A stretch of 64,000 nucleotides of DNA from Colletes latitarsis (taxonomy: Eukaryota > Arthropoda > Insecta > Hymenoptera > Colletidae), in the NCBI RefSeq assembly GCF_051014445.1, contig NW_027488367.1:26707501-26771500 (forward strand), in the 5' to 3' direction. The notes beneath the pieces are model-generated. The model saw only the letters and a program-made list of their open reading frames with translations, was not told where the DNA came from and made no database searches. Positions 11,681 to 19,300 of this stretch are shown piece after piece. Each line of letters starts with the position of its first letter. The first letter of the stretch is position 1. The position numbers and the translations under genes are program-made.

Positions 11681-13351
11681 AACCTGGTTTCGATCAATAT
11701 TATTGAGGATAACGCATGATAGGTCTGGGTTAGGTCTAGGATTTGCCCTCATCAGGCTCATACTTTCGCATATTTCTCATACTTCATGGCTAGATCCTGG
11801 GCTATTTCTGGATTGGATCACGTAGTAATGTGGTACCACACTGAAGCAGTCAATTAAACCTGGTTTCGATCAATATTTTAGAGGATAACGCAAGTTAGGT
11901 CTAGGGTAGGTCTGGGATTTGCTCTCATCAGGCTCATTCTTTCGCATATTTCTCATACTTGATGGCTAGATCCTGGGCTATTTCTGGATTGGATCACGTA
12001 GTAATGTAGTACAACACTGAAACAGACAATTAAACCTGGTTTCCATCAATATTTTAGAGGATTACGCGAGTTATGTCTGGGATAGGTCTGGGGATTTGCC
12101 CTCATCAGGCTTATACTTTCGCGTTTTTCACATACTTGTTGAACAGATCCTCGGTTTTTTCTGGCTTGGATCACGTAGTAATGTGGTACCACACTGAAAC
12201 AGTCCATTAAACCTGGTTTCGCTCAATATTTTAGAGGATAACGCATGTTAGGTCTAGGACAGGCCTGGCATTTTCACTCATCAGACTCATACTTTCGCAT
12301 TATTCACATACTTGTTGAACGGGTGCTGGGTTTTTTCTGGTTTGGATCACGTAGTAATGTGGGTCCACACTGAACCAATCAATTAAACCTGGTCTTTATA
12401 AATATTTTAGAGGATAACGCATGTTAGGTCTGGGATAGGTATGGGATTTGCCCTCATCAGACTCATACTTTCGCACACTTCACATACTCGTTGAACAGAT
12501 CCTGGGTTATTTTCTGGTTTGGATCACATAGTAATGTGGTACCACACTGAAACAGTCGATTAAACCAGGTTTCGATCAATATTTTTGAGGATAACGCATG
12601 TTAGGTCTAGGTTAGGCCTGGGATTTTCACTCATCAGATTCATACTTTCGCATTCTTCACATACTTGTTGGACGGATCCTGGGTTTTTTCTGGTTTGGAT
12701 CACGTTGTAATGTGGGACCACATTGAAACAATCAATTAAACCTGGTCTTGATAAATATATTTGAGGGTAACGCATGTTAGGCTTGGGTTAGGTCTAGGAT
12801 TTGCCTTCAGCAGGCTCATACTTTCGCATATCTCTCATACTTCATGGCTAGATCCTGGGCTGTTTCTGGATTGTATCACGTAGTAATGTGGTACCACGCT
12901 AAAACAGTCAATTAAACCTGGTTTCGATCAATATTTTAGAGGACAACGCAAGTTAGGTCTGGCATAGGTCTGGGATTCGCCCTCATCTGGCTCATACTTT
13001 CGCGTTTTTCACATACTTGTTGAACAGATCCTTGGTTTTTTCTGGTTTGGATCACGTAGTAATGTGGTACCACACTGAAGCAGTCGATTAAACCTGGTTA
13101 TGATCAATATTTTAGAGGATAACGCATAGTTAGGTTTGGGATAGGTCTGGGATTTGACCTCATCAGACTCATACTTTCGCACACTTCACATACTCGTTGA
13201 ACAGATCCTGGGTTATTTTCTGGTTTGGATCACATAGTAATGTGGTACCACACTGAAACAGTCGATTAAACCAGGTTTCGATCAATATTTTTGAGGATAA
13301 CGCATGTTAGGTCTAGGTTAGGCCTGGGATTTTCACTCATCAGACTCATAC
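11681..13351 (+). repeat. Satellite block B, copy upstream of retrotransposon copy 1
   Basis: Paralogue of 241-1911 (offset 11440). It is truncated only by the element insertion, and the match resumes on the other side of the element at 18078. The block was therefore duplicated before the element inserted, or one paralogue never received it. Small differences, such as TACAACACTG against TACAACTCTG, show some divergence after duplication. Confidence 0.85.
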
Positions 13352-13354
13352 TTT
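13339..13354 (+). repeat. Target-site duplication, 3' side of copy 1
   Basis: ATCAGACTCATAC (13339-13351) followed by TTT, which cannot be told apart from the element's poly(A) complement. The same 13-16 bp occur at 18078-18093 on the other side of the element. Confidence 0.92.
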
Positions 13355-13378
13355 TTTTTTTTTTTTTTTTTTTTTTTT
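13352..13378 (-). other. Poly(A) tract of copy 1
   Basis: An uninterrupted run of 27 T on the plus strand, which is a 27-nt poly(A) tail in element sense. It directly joins the target duplication. Up to three of these bases may belong to the target (CATACTTT). Confidence 0.93.
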
Positions 13379-13404
13379 GTCGTGGGGAAAATCTTCGAAA
13401 GACT

Positions 13405-13436
13405 CCCTCCCACCTCCTTGGGGAGAGGTGGGAGGG
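13405..13436 (-). other. 3' UTR hairpin nearest the poly(A)
   Basis: CCCTCCCACCTC (13405-13416) is the exact reverse complement of GAGGTGGGAGGG (13425-13436), leaving an 8-nt loop. It lies 27 bp from the poly(A) tract and is also present in copy 2. Confidence 0.7.
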
Positions 13437-13520
13437 GTGTGTGGGATTCCCCGCGCCCGTACAACGACAGGCGCGGGACCTACCCACTAAAAACCCCACG
13501 GTGACCCTTCGGCACGCTTT

Positions 13521-13566
13521 GGGAGGATACCGGGAATCGCTCGAAGCATTCTTCCGGTATCCTCCC
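13521..13566 (-). other. 3' UTR hairpin 2
   Basis: GGGAGGATACCG (13521-13532) pairs perfectly with CGGTATCCTCCC (13555-13566), with a 22-nt loop. It is conserved in copy 2. Confidence 0.7.
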
Positions 13567-13629
13567 CGTGCCCGCGCTTTCGCGCCCATCCCCCGGGGGG
13601 ACCGGTCCCCCCAGTAGACACACTGCCTC

Positions 13630-13666
13630 ATAGCGGCGGGACGGGGCCACTCCATCCCGCCGCTAT
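13630..13666 (-). other. 3' UTR hairpin 3
   Basis: ATAGCGGCGGGA (13630-13641) pairs perfectly with TCCCGCCGCTAT (13655-13666), with a 13-nt loop. It is conserved in copy 2. Confidence 0.7.
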
Positions 13667-13778
13667 CCGTCCCGGGGTCGCGTTTAGTGGCGGCTGCGAG
13701 CCCCAAGTCGCAACCGCCCGCGACCCCGTTTCCACCCCTCGGCGGCCGGGCGTTCATGGCCGCACCAGACCGCCGAGG

Positions 13779-13835
13779 GTGCCTCCCCTTGCGTCGGACC
13801 GGTAGGGGGAGGCACTCCTACCCCCAACCGGTCCG
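13779..13835 (-). other. 3' UTR mutually exclusive stems
   Basis: GTGCCTCCCC (13779-13788) pairs perfectly with GGGGAGGCAC (13806-13815). Positions 13795-13809 also pair with 13821-13835 (15 bp, one A-A mismatch). The two stems share bases 13806-13809, so both cannot form at once unless partly opened. This could be an alternative fold or a pseudoknot-like arrangement. It is based on inspection only. Confidence 0.5.
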
Positions 13836-13891
13836 TCCCGGCGCCGCCTGGCGGGAGGAGGGTCCCCTCAGGACCCCCCTCCCAGCCTAGG

Positions 13892-16800
13892 TCATCCGCC
13901 ACGCCGAGGCGGCCGCCCGCGACGCCTCGCGACCGGGCGACGACCTCGGGCCACCGCACGGGCGCGCGCTTCAGCACGCCGCTGAAGCTCGCGCTCCCTC
14001 CCCGCGGCCTCCTTCTGCAACATTACGTTCTCGCAGAAGGAGGCCACGGCCCTCCACTTCTCCTCGCTGCCGAGCATGGCGCGCACCACGCCCGGCAGCG
14101 AGACATCCCGCCCGACGACGCCGACCAGGACACGGCGCTCCCCCTCCCACGCGGGGCATACCTCCAGGGTATGATCCGCCGTGTCCTGCTCAGCGTCGCA
14201 GTGGCAGCAACGCGCCGTCGGCTCCTTCCCTATCCGGCACAGGTATCTTCCGAAGCTGCCATGCCCGGAAAATACCTGTGCCAGCCGGTAGGTGAGGCTG
14301 CCATGGCCTCTGTCCAGCCACTCCTTCAGGAGTGGCCGAACAGCCCCGACAGTCCGGTGCCCCGCGGTTGGCAGAGCCAGCCGCTCCTGCCACGCGAGCA
14401 ACACGGACTGCCGGGCCTGGCGCTTCAAATCGCCCCAAGCAGGTTCCTGCCCGCCCGGGACCGCCCCCACCCCCGCGCGACGGTCGACGCGGTGCCGGTA
14501 CATCACCGCGTGCGACCGCGCGAGCAGGTCCATGGGCGGCATCCCCGCTAGAACCGTCGCCGCCTCATGTGACACGGTCCGATAACCGCGGACGACCCTG
14601 AGCGCCATGCGCCTCTGCACCCGACGCAGCATAGTCATGCTGCGCCGGGAGGCAGCCAGGTCGTCCGCCCAGACGGGGGCCCCGTATAGGGCCACCGACT
14701 GGACCATTGCCACATAGAGGCGACGAACTCGGCCCGCCGGGCCCCCCAGGTTGGGCAGGATCCGGCCCAGAGCCGCAACCATCCTTTCCAACCGGGGGAC
14801 CAGGCAGCGGAAATGCTTCTCGAAACGCCAGTGGCTATCGAGGATCAGCCCCAGATACCTGATCTGGGGCTTCACCTCGATGTCAGCCCCACCCACCCGA
14901 ATCAGAGGGGGTGGCGGATCCTGCCGAGGTGAATGAAACGCAATCACCTCGGTCTTATGGACCGCCACCGTCATCCCCATCCCCCTGATCCGGTCGACGA
15001 CGCGTTGCGACCCCTCCTCCGCGCGACGCATGGCCCTCCCCCAGTGCGCCCCGACGGCCAGCACCAGTGTGTCATCCGCATAACACACCGTGCTGACGCC
15101 GTCGGGGAGGCCGGCCCGCAACACCGAGTCGTACGCGATGTTCCACAGGAGTGGCCCGAGGACCGACCCCTGCGGAACACCGCAGTACACCTCCCTCCGC
15201 ATATCACCATCCCGGCCCGGATACTCGATCCACCTGCCGCGGAGATAATCCCCGACGACCGACCTGAGACAAGGGGGGACTCGATGATATTCGAGTCCCC
15301 TCCTTATCTCTTCCCAGGGGAGGGTGTTAAAAGCATTGGCAATATCCAAGGATATTGCCAATGCCACCCCTCCCCGGGAGACGGCCGCCCCCGAGAGGGC
15401 CCTCACACGACCTATCGCGTCGATAGTCGATCGGCCCCCCCGGAAACCGAACTGGCAGTCGGCCAGACCGGGATCACCCCGCGACAGGTGCTCGACGAGG
15501 CGGGCAGCAATCACACGCTCGAAGAGCTTGCCCACCTCGTCGAGGAGACAAATGGGCCGGTATGCGGAGGGAGACTCCGCGGGCCGACCCTCCTTCCGGA
15601 GGAGGACCATCCTCGCCACCTTCCAACTGGGGGGGAATCGCCCGTCCCTCAGGCAGCGGTCGAACAACCGCCTGAGGTCGGCCCCAAGGACGCCCTGGGT
15701 CAAGACCCAAACCCGGCCGGGCACACCATCCGGACCCGGGGCCGTGTTACGAACCCCGAGCCGTCTGATGGCCGCTGCCAGCTCCTCCTGCGTGACCCCC
15801 AGCTCGGCCGTCCACTCCACTGGGACAGCCGCCGCCGCCGGAGGACGCGGTCCCCTCTCCCCAATTGGGAAGAGTGTATTGACCACGTCCTCCAGCAGCC
15901 GGGGGTCAAGACCCTCGGTGACGGGGGGCGCCCACGGGCGGAGCTTATTCAGCACCACCTTATATGGGCGCCCCCATGGATCGTCATCAAGGGTCTGGAG
16001 GAGCTCCTTCCATGCCTGGGTCTTGGCCCGTTTGATGGCGACCTGCAGAGCAACCCGCGCCACGCGGTATGCTCCATACAGGTCATCAGCTGCCCTCGCT
16101 CGCGCCACGCCGTCGCCTGTACGTTGACGACGGCGCGCGCGGGTGTACTGGCGTCGGGCGCGGACAGTCGCGACTCGCAACTCCGCGATCGCGTCCGACC
16201 ACCAGTACACCGCCCGGCGAGGAGAAGCCCGCCCGACCCGAGGCATCGCCGCGTCGCAAATACCCGCGACCAATGCTCCGAGCCGGGCGACCTCCTCCTC
16301 TATGCTCGACAACTCGGCCGCTCCCTGCGGCCAAGTTGCAGCGAGGGCAGCTGCCATCAGGGCGTCCTTGTCCAGGCGCCGAAGCGCCCAGCGGCGTGGT
16401 GGGGTGCCACGCAGGCGGCCGTGTCGGGATGCACTCGCGGCGGCAGAGACCTCCATCCGGATGTACCGGTGATCGGAGAGTGTCTCTGCCCCCGCGACCA
16501 CGTGCCAACCCGACACCATGCGCACGGCGTTGGGGGTCGCGAATCCAACATCCACGATGGACCCCCCATATCGCCGCACGCATGTGTGCCCCGACCCCCG
16601 GTTCAATACCCGGAGGTCGAGCCCCGCCGCCCAATCGCCCAGGATCCCGCCGCGAACGGAGGTCCTGGGGGATCCCCAAGCCACCGACTTGGCATTAAAA
16701 TCCCCCAGGACCAGCACCGGCCGGGCCGCGTAGCGCTGCACGCATGCCGCGACCTCGGCCAAGTACAGCTCGAACGCAGCGTGACCGCTACGGGGCGAAA

Positions 16801-17074
16801 TGTAGCACCCCACCACAGCGACTCCCCCCCAGTCCACGGCGACGAATCCCCGACCGCGCTCCAACAAGGAGAACGGTGGGGACCCGTCGCTCCCTCCCCA
16901 TACCGTCGCCACCAAGCCGTCCGCATCGCCCACCCAATGAGGGTGATCAGGGACGCGGTACGGCTCGGCGGCGACCGCCAGGCCAACCCCCCACTCCGCG
17001 AGGACTTGGGACATCAAGTCCTGTGCCGCGCGGCAGTGGTTGAGGTTGGCCTGGAGGAGGAGGCGGGGCGGCAT
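13892..17074 (-). CDS. Retrotransposon ORF2: endonuclease / reverse transcriptase, intact
   Basis: Encodes 1060 residues without interruption, close to the usual R1-clade ORF2 length. Residues 1-~210 form an AP-like endonuclease: N10/N12 in QANLNH, E37 in AAEPY, D125 and N127 in GDFNAK, and D201-H202 in SDHRY. These are the expected metal and catalytic residues for nicking the target. Reverse transcriptase spans about 430-700: APGPDGVPG (445), SAYRPICLLDEVGKLFERV (503), QFGFRGGRST (541), D577 in LDIANAFN, GVPQGSVLGPLLWN (632) and the active-site YADD (D667, D668). A C-terminal zinc motif C956-C959-H968-C973 is followed by a very arginine-rich tail. The protein would carry out target-primed reverse transcription at the nicked satellite. 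The start ATG overlaps the ORF1 stop (TAATG). All catalytic residues are present, so this ORF could be functional. Confidence 0.96.
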   Translation of the reverse strand: MPPRLLLQANLNHCRAAQDLMSQVLAEWGVGLAVAAEPYRVPDHPHWVGDADGLVATVWGGSDGSPPFSLLERGRGFVAVDWGGVAVVGCYISPRSGHAAFELYLAEVAACVQRYAARPVLVLGDFNAKSVAWGSPRTSVRGGILGDWAAGLDLRVLNRGSGHTCVRRYGGSIVDVGFATPNAVRMVSGWHVVAGAETLSDHRYIRMEVSAAASASRHGRLRGTPPRRWALRRLDKDALMAAALAATWPQGAAELSSIEEEVARLGALVAGICDAAMPRVGRASPRRAVYWWSDAIAELRVATVRARRQYTRARRRQRTGDGVARARAADDLYGAYRVARVALQVAIKRAKTQAWKELLQTLDDDPWGRPYKVVLNKLRPWAPPVTEGLDPRLLEDVVNTLFPIGERGPRPPAAAAVPVEWTAELGVTQEELAAAIRRLGVRNTAPGPDGVPGRVWVLTQGVLGADLRRLFDRCLRDGRFPPSWKVARMVLLRKEGRPAESPSAYRPICLLDEVGKLFERVIAARLVEHLSRGDPGLADCQFGFRGGRSTIDAIGRVRALSGAAVSRGGVALAISLDIANAFNTLPWEEIRRGLEYHRVPPCLRSVVGDYLRGRWIEYPGRDGDMRREVYCGVPQGSVLGPLLWNIAYDSVLRAGLPDGVSTVCYADDTLVLAVGAHWGRAMRRAEEGSQRVVDRIRGMGMTVAVHKTEVIAFHSPRQDPPPPLIRVGGADIEVKPQIRYLGLILDSHWRFEKHFRCLVPRLERMVAALGRILPNLGGPAGRVRRLYVAMVQSVALYGAPVWADDLAASRRSMTMLRRVQRRMALRVVRGYRTVSHEAATVLAGMPPMDLLARSHAVMYRHRVDRRAGVGAVPGGQEPAWGDLKRQARQSVLLAWQERLALPTAGHRTVGAVRPLLKEWLDRGHGSLTYRLAQVFSGHGSFGRYLCRIGKEPTARCCHCDAEQDTADHTLEVCPAWEGERRVLVGVVGRDVSLPGVVRAMLGSEEKWRAVASFCENVMLQKEAAGRERELQRRAEARARAVARGRRPVARRRGRPPRRGG

Positions 17075-17076
17075 TA
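17072..17076 (-). promoter_or_regulatory. TAATG stop/start overlap between ORF1 and ORF2
   Basis: On the minus strand the ORF1 stop TAA (17076-17074) and the ORF2 start ATG (17074-17072) share one base. This arrangement is known from R1-clade elements such as SART1, where ORF2 is translated by reinitiation after ORF1 termination. The overlap is seen directly; the mechanism here is by analogy. Confidence 0.8.
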
Positions 17077-18075
17077 ATTAATGGCCGCGCCAGCCTCCTC
17101 CCGGCCGTCCGTCCCCGTAGCACCGTCCACCTCCATGGAGGACGATGCCACCGCCCTCGGCACCGGAGCCGGTGCAGCCCGCCTCTTCCTCTCCTTCCGG
17201 GAGGGGGGGGAGCACTTCTTGCTCCCCACCCTGTGATCGGCTGGCCTCCCCATGTCCGCACACAGCGGGCAGTGGGGGGCCGCCGAGCACTGGCTCGCAC
17301 GGTGCTCTTTGGCACCGCAGCGGTAACACTGACCGCTGCGGTCCACCGGCGAGGTGCACCACTGCCTCACGTGCCCCAATTCGAGGCAGCGGTGACACTG
17401 GAGCGGGCGCGGCGCGAGGATTTCCACTCGCGCCGAAACCCACCCCACCAACACCCTCCCGGATTCCGCCACCTTACGGGCGGCGGAGAGGGGGCACCGG
17501 GCCCACACCGACCCGAGGCCGGAGGGCGACCTGCGGATCTCTCCGATCCGCAGGTCCTCCACAGGACAGTCCCCCGCCCTCGCAAGGGCACGGGACACAT
17601 CCTGTGCGCTGACCGAGTCGTCCAGCCCACAAACGCGCATCTCCGTGCGCTTCGTGGGCCGGGCGACCCGGACACCTCGCTCGCCCAGCTGCTCCCGGAG
17701 CCTCTGGGCGAGACGATCCGCCTTCGCGCCGCCTTCTGCACCGGGGATCTCCAGCAAGAGACCCCCGGTCACGGCCCTCTTCGCCCTCACGGAGGCGATG
17801 CCCAGCTCTTCCAGGGAGATATTCTCCCTGGCGAGCCGCATCGCCTCCGCGAGTGTCAGGTCGCCCCCCTGCGCAACGGTCAGCGTCACCGCTGCCGTTT
17901 TTGGGGGACGAGCTGGTCGTGCCTTCCCGACCTTCGCGGCCTTTACCTTGGCCGCCGGCGGCGGAGGCGGAGGCTGCGGTTGCGAGGCCTTCCTCGCCGC
18001 CCGCTTCGCCTTCCGCCCCACCACCTCACTCCACGCCACCCCCCCTTGGGAGGGTGCTGTGGAGGACGCGACCAC
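17074..18075 (-). CDS. Retrotransposon ORF1, gag-like zinc-knuckle protein, 5'-truncated
   Basis: Open frame of 333 residues that begins directly at the element's 5' junction. The first codon is GTG, not ATG, and an in-frame TGA lies just upstream in satellite DNA (18079-18081). The first in-frame ATG is residue 79. The true N-terminus is therefore lost, and translation from this copy is doubtful. Visible features are a basic, proline-rich N-terminal part (P34-P40 run), a middle region of mixed helices and strands (residues ~70-225), then three zinc knuckles: C227-C230-H235-C240 and C250-C253-H258-C263 (both C-X2-C-X4-H-X4-C), and C269-C272-H281-C288 (C-X2-C-X8-H-X6-C). A basic stretch RKERKRR follows. 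Such proteins bind element RNA and form the ribonucleoprotein. The stop TAA overlaps the ORF2 start as TAATG, which suggests coupled termination and reinitiation. Confidence 0.88.
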   Translation of the reverse strand: MVASSTAPSQGGVAWSEVVGRKAKRAARKASQPQPPPPPPAAKVKAAKVGKARPARPPKTAAVTLTVAQGGDLTLAEAMRLARENISLEELGIASVRAKRAVTGGLLLEIPGAEGGAKADRLAQRLREQLGERGVRVARPTKRTEMRVCGLDDSVSAQDVSRALARAGDCPVEDLRIGEIRRSPSGLGSVWARCPLSAARKVAESGRVLVGWVSARVEILAPRPLQCHRCLELGHVRQWCTSPVDRSGQCYRCGAKEHRASQCSAAPHCPLCADMGRPADHRVGSKKCSPPSRKERKRRAAPAPVPRAVASSSMEVDGATGTDGREEAGAAIN

Positions 18076-18077
18076 CG

Positions 18078-18093
18078 ATCAGACTCATACTTT
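18078..18093 (+). repeat. Target-site duplication, 5' side of copy 1
   Basis: ATCAGACTCATACTTT, followed by the ordinary satellite continuation CGCATTCTTCACATAC. It is the second half of the duplication with 13339-13354. Confidence 0.92.
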
Positions 18094-18558
18094 CGCATTC
18101 TTCACATACTTGTTGAACGGATCCTTGGTTTTTTCTGGTTTGGATCACGTAGTAATGTGGTACCACACTGAAGCAGTCGATTAAACCTGGTTTCGATCAA
18201 TATTTTAGAGAATAATTCATGTTAGGTCTAGGTTAGGTCTGGGATTTGCTCTCATCAGGCTCGTTCTTTCGCATATTTCTCATACTTGATGGCTAGATCC
18301 TGGGCTTTTTCTGGATTGCATCACGTAGTAATGAAGTACAACACTGAAACAGTCAATTAAACCTGGTTTCCATCAATATTTTAGAGGTCAACGCAAGTTA
18401 GACCTAGGTTAGGCCTGGGATATGCCCTCATCAGACACGTACTTTCGCATTCTTCACGTACTTGTTGAACACCTCCTGGGTTTTTTTCTGGTTTGGATCA
18501 CGTAGTAGTGTGGTACCGCACTGAAACAGTCAATTAAACCTGGTTTCGATCAATATTA

Positions 18559-19293
18559 TTGAGGATAACGCATGATAGGTCTGGGTTAGGTCTAGGATTT
18601 GCCCTCATCAGGCTCATACTTTCGCATATTTCTCATACTTCATGGCTAGATCCTGGGCTATTTCTGGATTGGATCACGTAGTAATGTGGTACCACACTGA
18701 AGCAGTCAATTAAACCTGGGTTTCGATCAATATTTTAGAGGATAACGCAAGTTAGGTCTAGGGTAGGTCTGGCATTTGCTCTCATCAGGCTCATTCTTTC
18801 GCATATTTCTCATACTTGATGGCTAGATCCTGGGCTATTTCTGCATTGGATCACGTAGTAATGTAGTACAACTCTGAAACAGACAATTAAACCTGGTTTC
18901 CATCAATATTTTAGAGGATTACGCGAGTTATGTCTGGGATAGGTCTGGGGATTTGCCCTCATCAGGCTTATACTTTCGCGTTTTTCACATTCTTGTTGAA
19001 CAGATCCTCGGTTTTTTCTGGCTTGGATCACGTAGTAATGTGGTACCACACTGAAATAGTCCATTAAACCTGGTTTCGCTCAATATTTTAGAGGATAACG
19101 CATGTTAGGTCTAGGTCAGGCCTGGGATTTTCACTCATCAGACTCATACTTTCGCATTCTTCATATACTTGTTGAACGGATCCTGGGTTTTTTCTGGTTT
19201 GGATCACGTTGTAATGTGGGACCACACTGAAACAATCAATTAAACCTGGTCTTGATAAATATTTTAGAGGGTAACGCATGTTAGGCTTGGGTT
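18559..19293 (+). repeat. Satellite block F (matches 2556-3290)
   Basis: Offset 16003, against 16179 just to the left. The difference is 176 bp, so exactly one monomer (around 2379-2554) is absent here. The junction lies inside the conserved GATCAATATT block, as expected for in-register unequal exchange. Confidence 0.75.
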
Positions 19294-19300
19294 AGGTCTA

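Larger units (their letters stand above)
1..13351 (+). repeat. ~176-bp satellite array, segment 1
   Basis: Continuous head-to-tail AT-rich monomers. The core GATCACGTAGTAATG recurs near 729, 905, 1082, 1258 and 1434, which gives a 176-177 bp period. In order, a monomer carries GATCCTGGG with a T-rich stretch, TGGTTTGGATCACGTAG, the palindrome TGTGGTACCACA, AGTC(C/A/G)ATTAAACCTGG, TTTCGATCAATATTTTAGAGGATAACGCA, two 11-mers related to TTAGGTCTGGG, then TTTGCCCTCATCAGGCTCATACTTTCGC and a T-rich linker. About 76 monomers fit here. No coding gene is seen. Recurrent minus-strand open frames of 63-71 codons follow from the repeat itself. The segment ends at the target-site duplication of retrotransposon copy 1. 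Confidence 0.97.
13379..13891 (-). other. 3' UTR of copy 1, hairpin-rich
   Basis: About 513 nt of very GC-rich sequence between the ORF2 stop and the poly(A) tract. Short apparent open frames on both strands here look like by-products of the high GC content. At least three perfect stems of 12 bp, plus a competing pair of stems near 13779-13835, are visible. The 3' end of R1-clade RNA is typically what the reverse transcriptase recognises, so structured RNA here is plausible. Confidence 0.85.
13352..18077 (-). mobile_element. R1-clade non-LTR retrotransposon, copy 1 (near full length)
   Basis: A 4726-bp GC-rich insertion in AT-rich satellite, read on the minus strand. In element sense it runs: truncated ORF1 from 18075, ORF2 from 17074 to 13892, a ~513-nt 3' UTR, and a 27-nt poly(A). 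It is bounded by target duplications (13339 and 18078). Features placing it in the R1 clade are a gag-like ORF1 with three zinc knuckles, an ORF2 with an N-terminal AP-like endonuclease, RT and a C-terminal C-X2-C-X8-H-X4-C motif, and a TAATG stop/start overlap like that known from SART-type elements. Only 2 nt of element precede the first ORF1 codon, so the 5' UTR and the start of ORF1 are missing (incomplete reverse transcription is the usual cause). The absence of stops and ~99% similarity to copy 2 point to recent insertion. Confidence 0.95.

Noticed and set aside
13266..13757. Open frame crossing satellite, poly(A) tract and 3' UTR (also at 38144-38569)
   Set aside because: It contains a lysine run translated from the poly(A) tail and has no relation to any domain. 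It is a chance fusion at the insertion junction.
14933..17077. 714-codon plus-strand open frame opposite ORF2
   Set aside because: It is antisense to an intact RT/endonuclease gene. High GC content suppresses stop codons, and the product is low-complexity (Pro/Arg/His-rich) without recognisable domains.
13352..18077. 28S rDNA insertion of R1
   Set aside because: The flanks are satellite, not ribosomal DNA, and the duplication is satellite sequence.
17145..18184. Long plus-strand frames opposite ORF1, some running into satellite
   Set aside because: They are GC-driven shadows of ORF1. Composition is arbitrary and they cross the element boundary.
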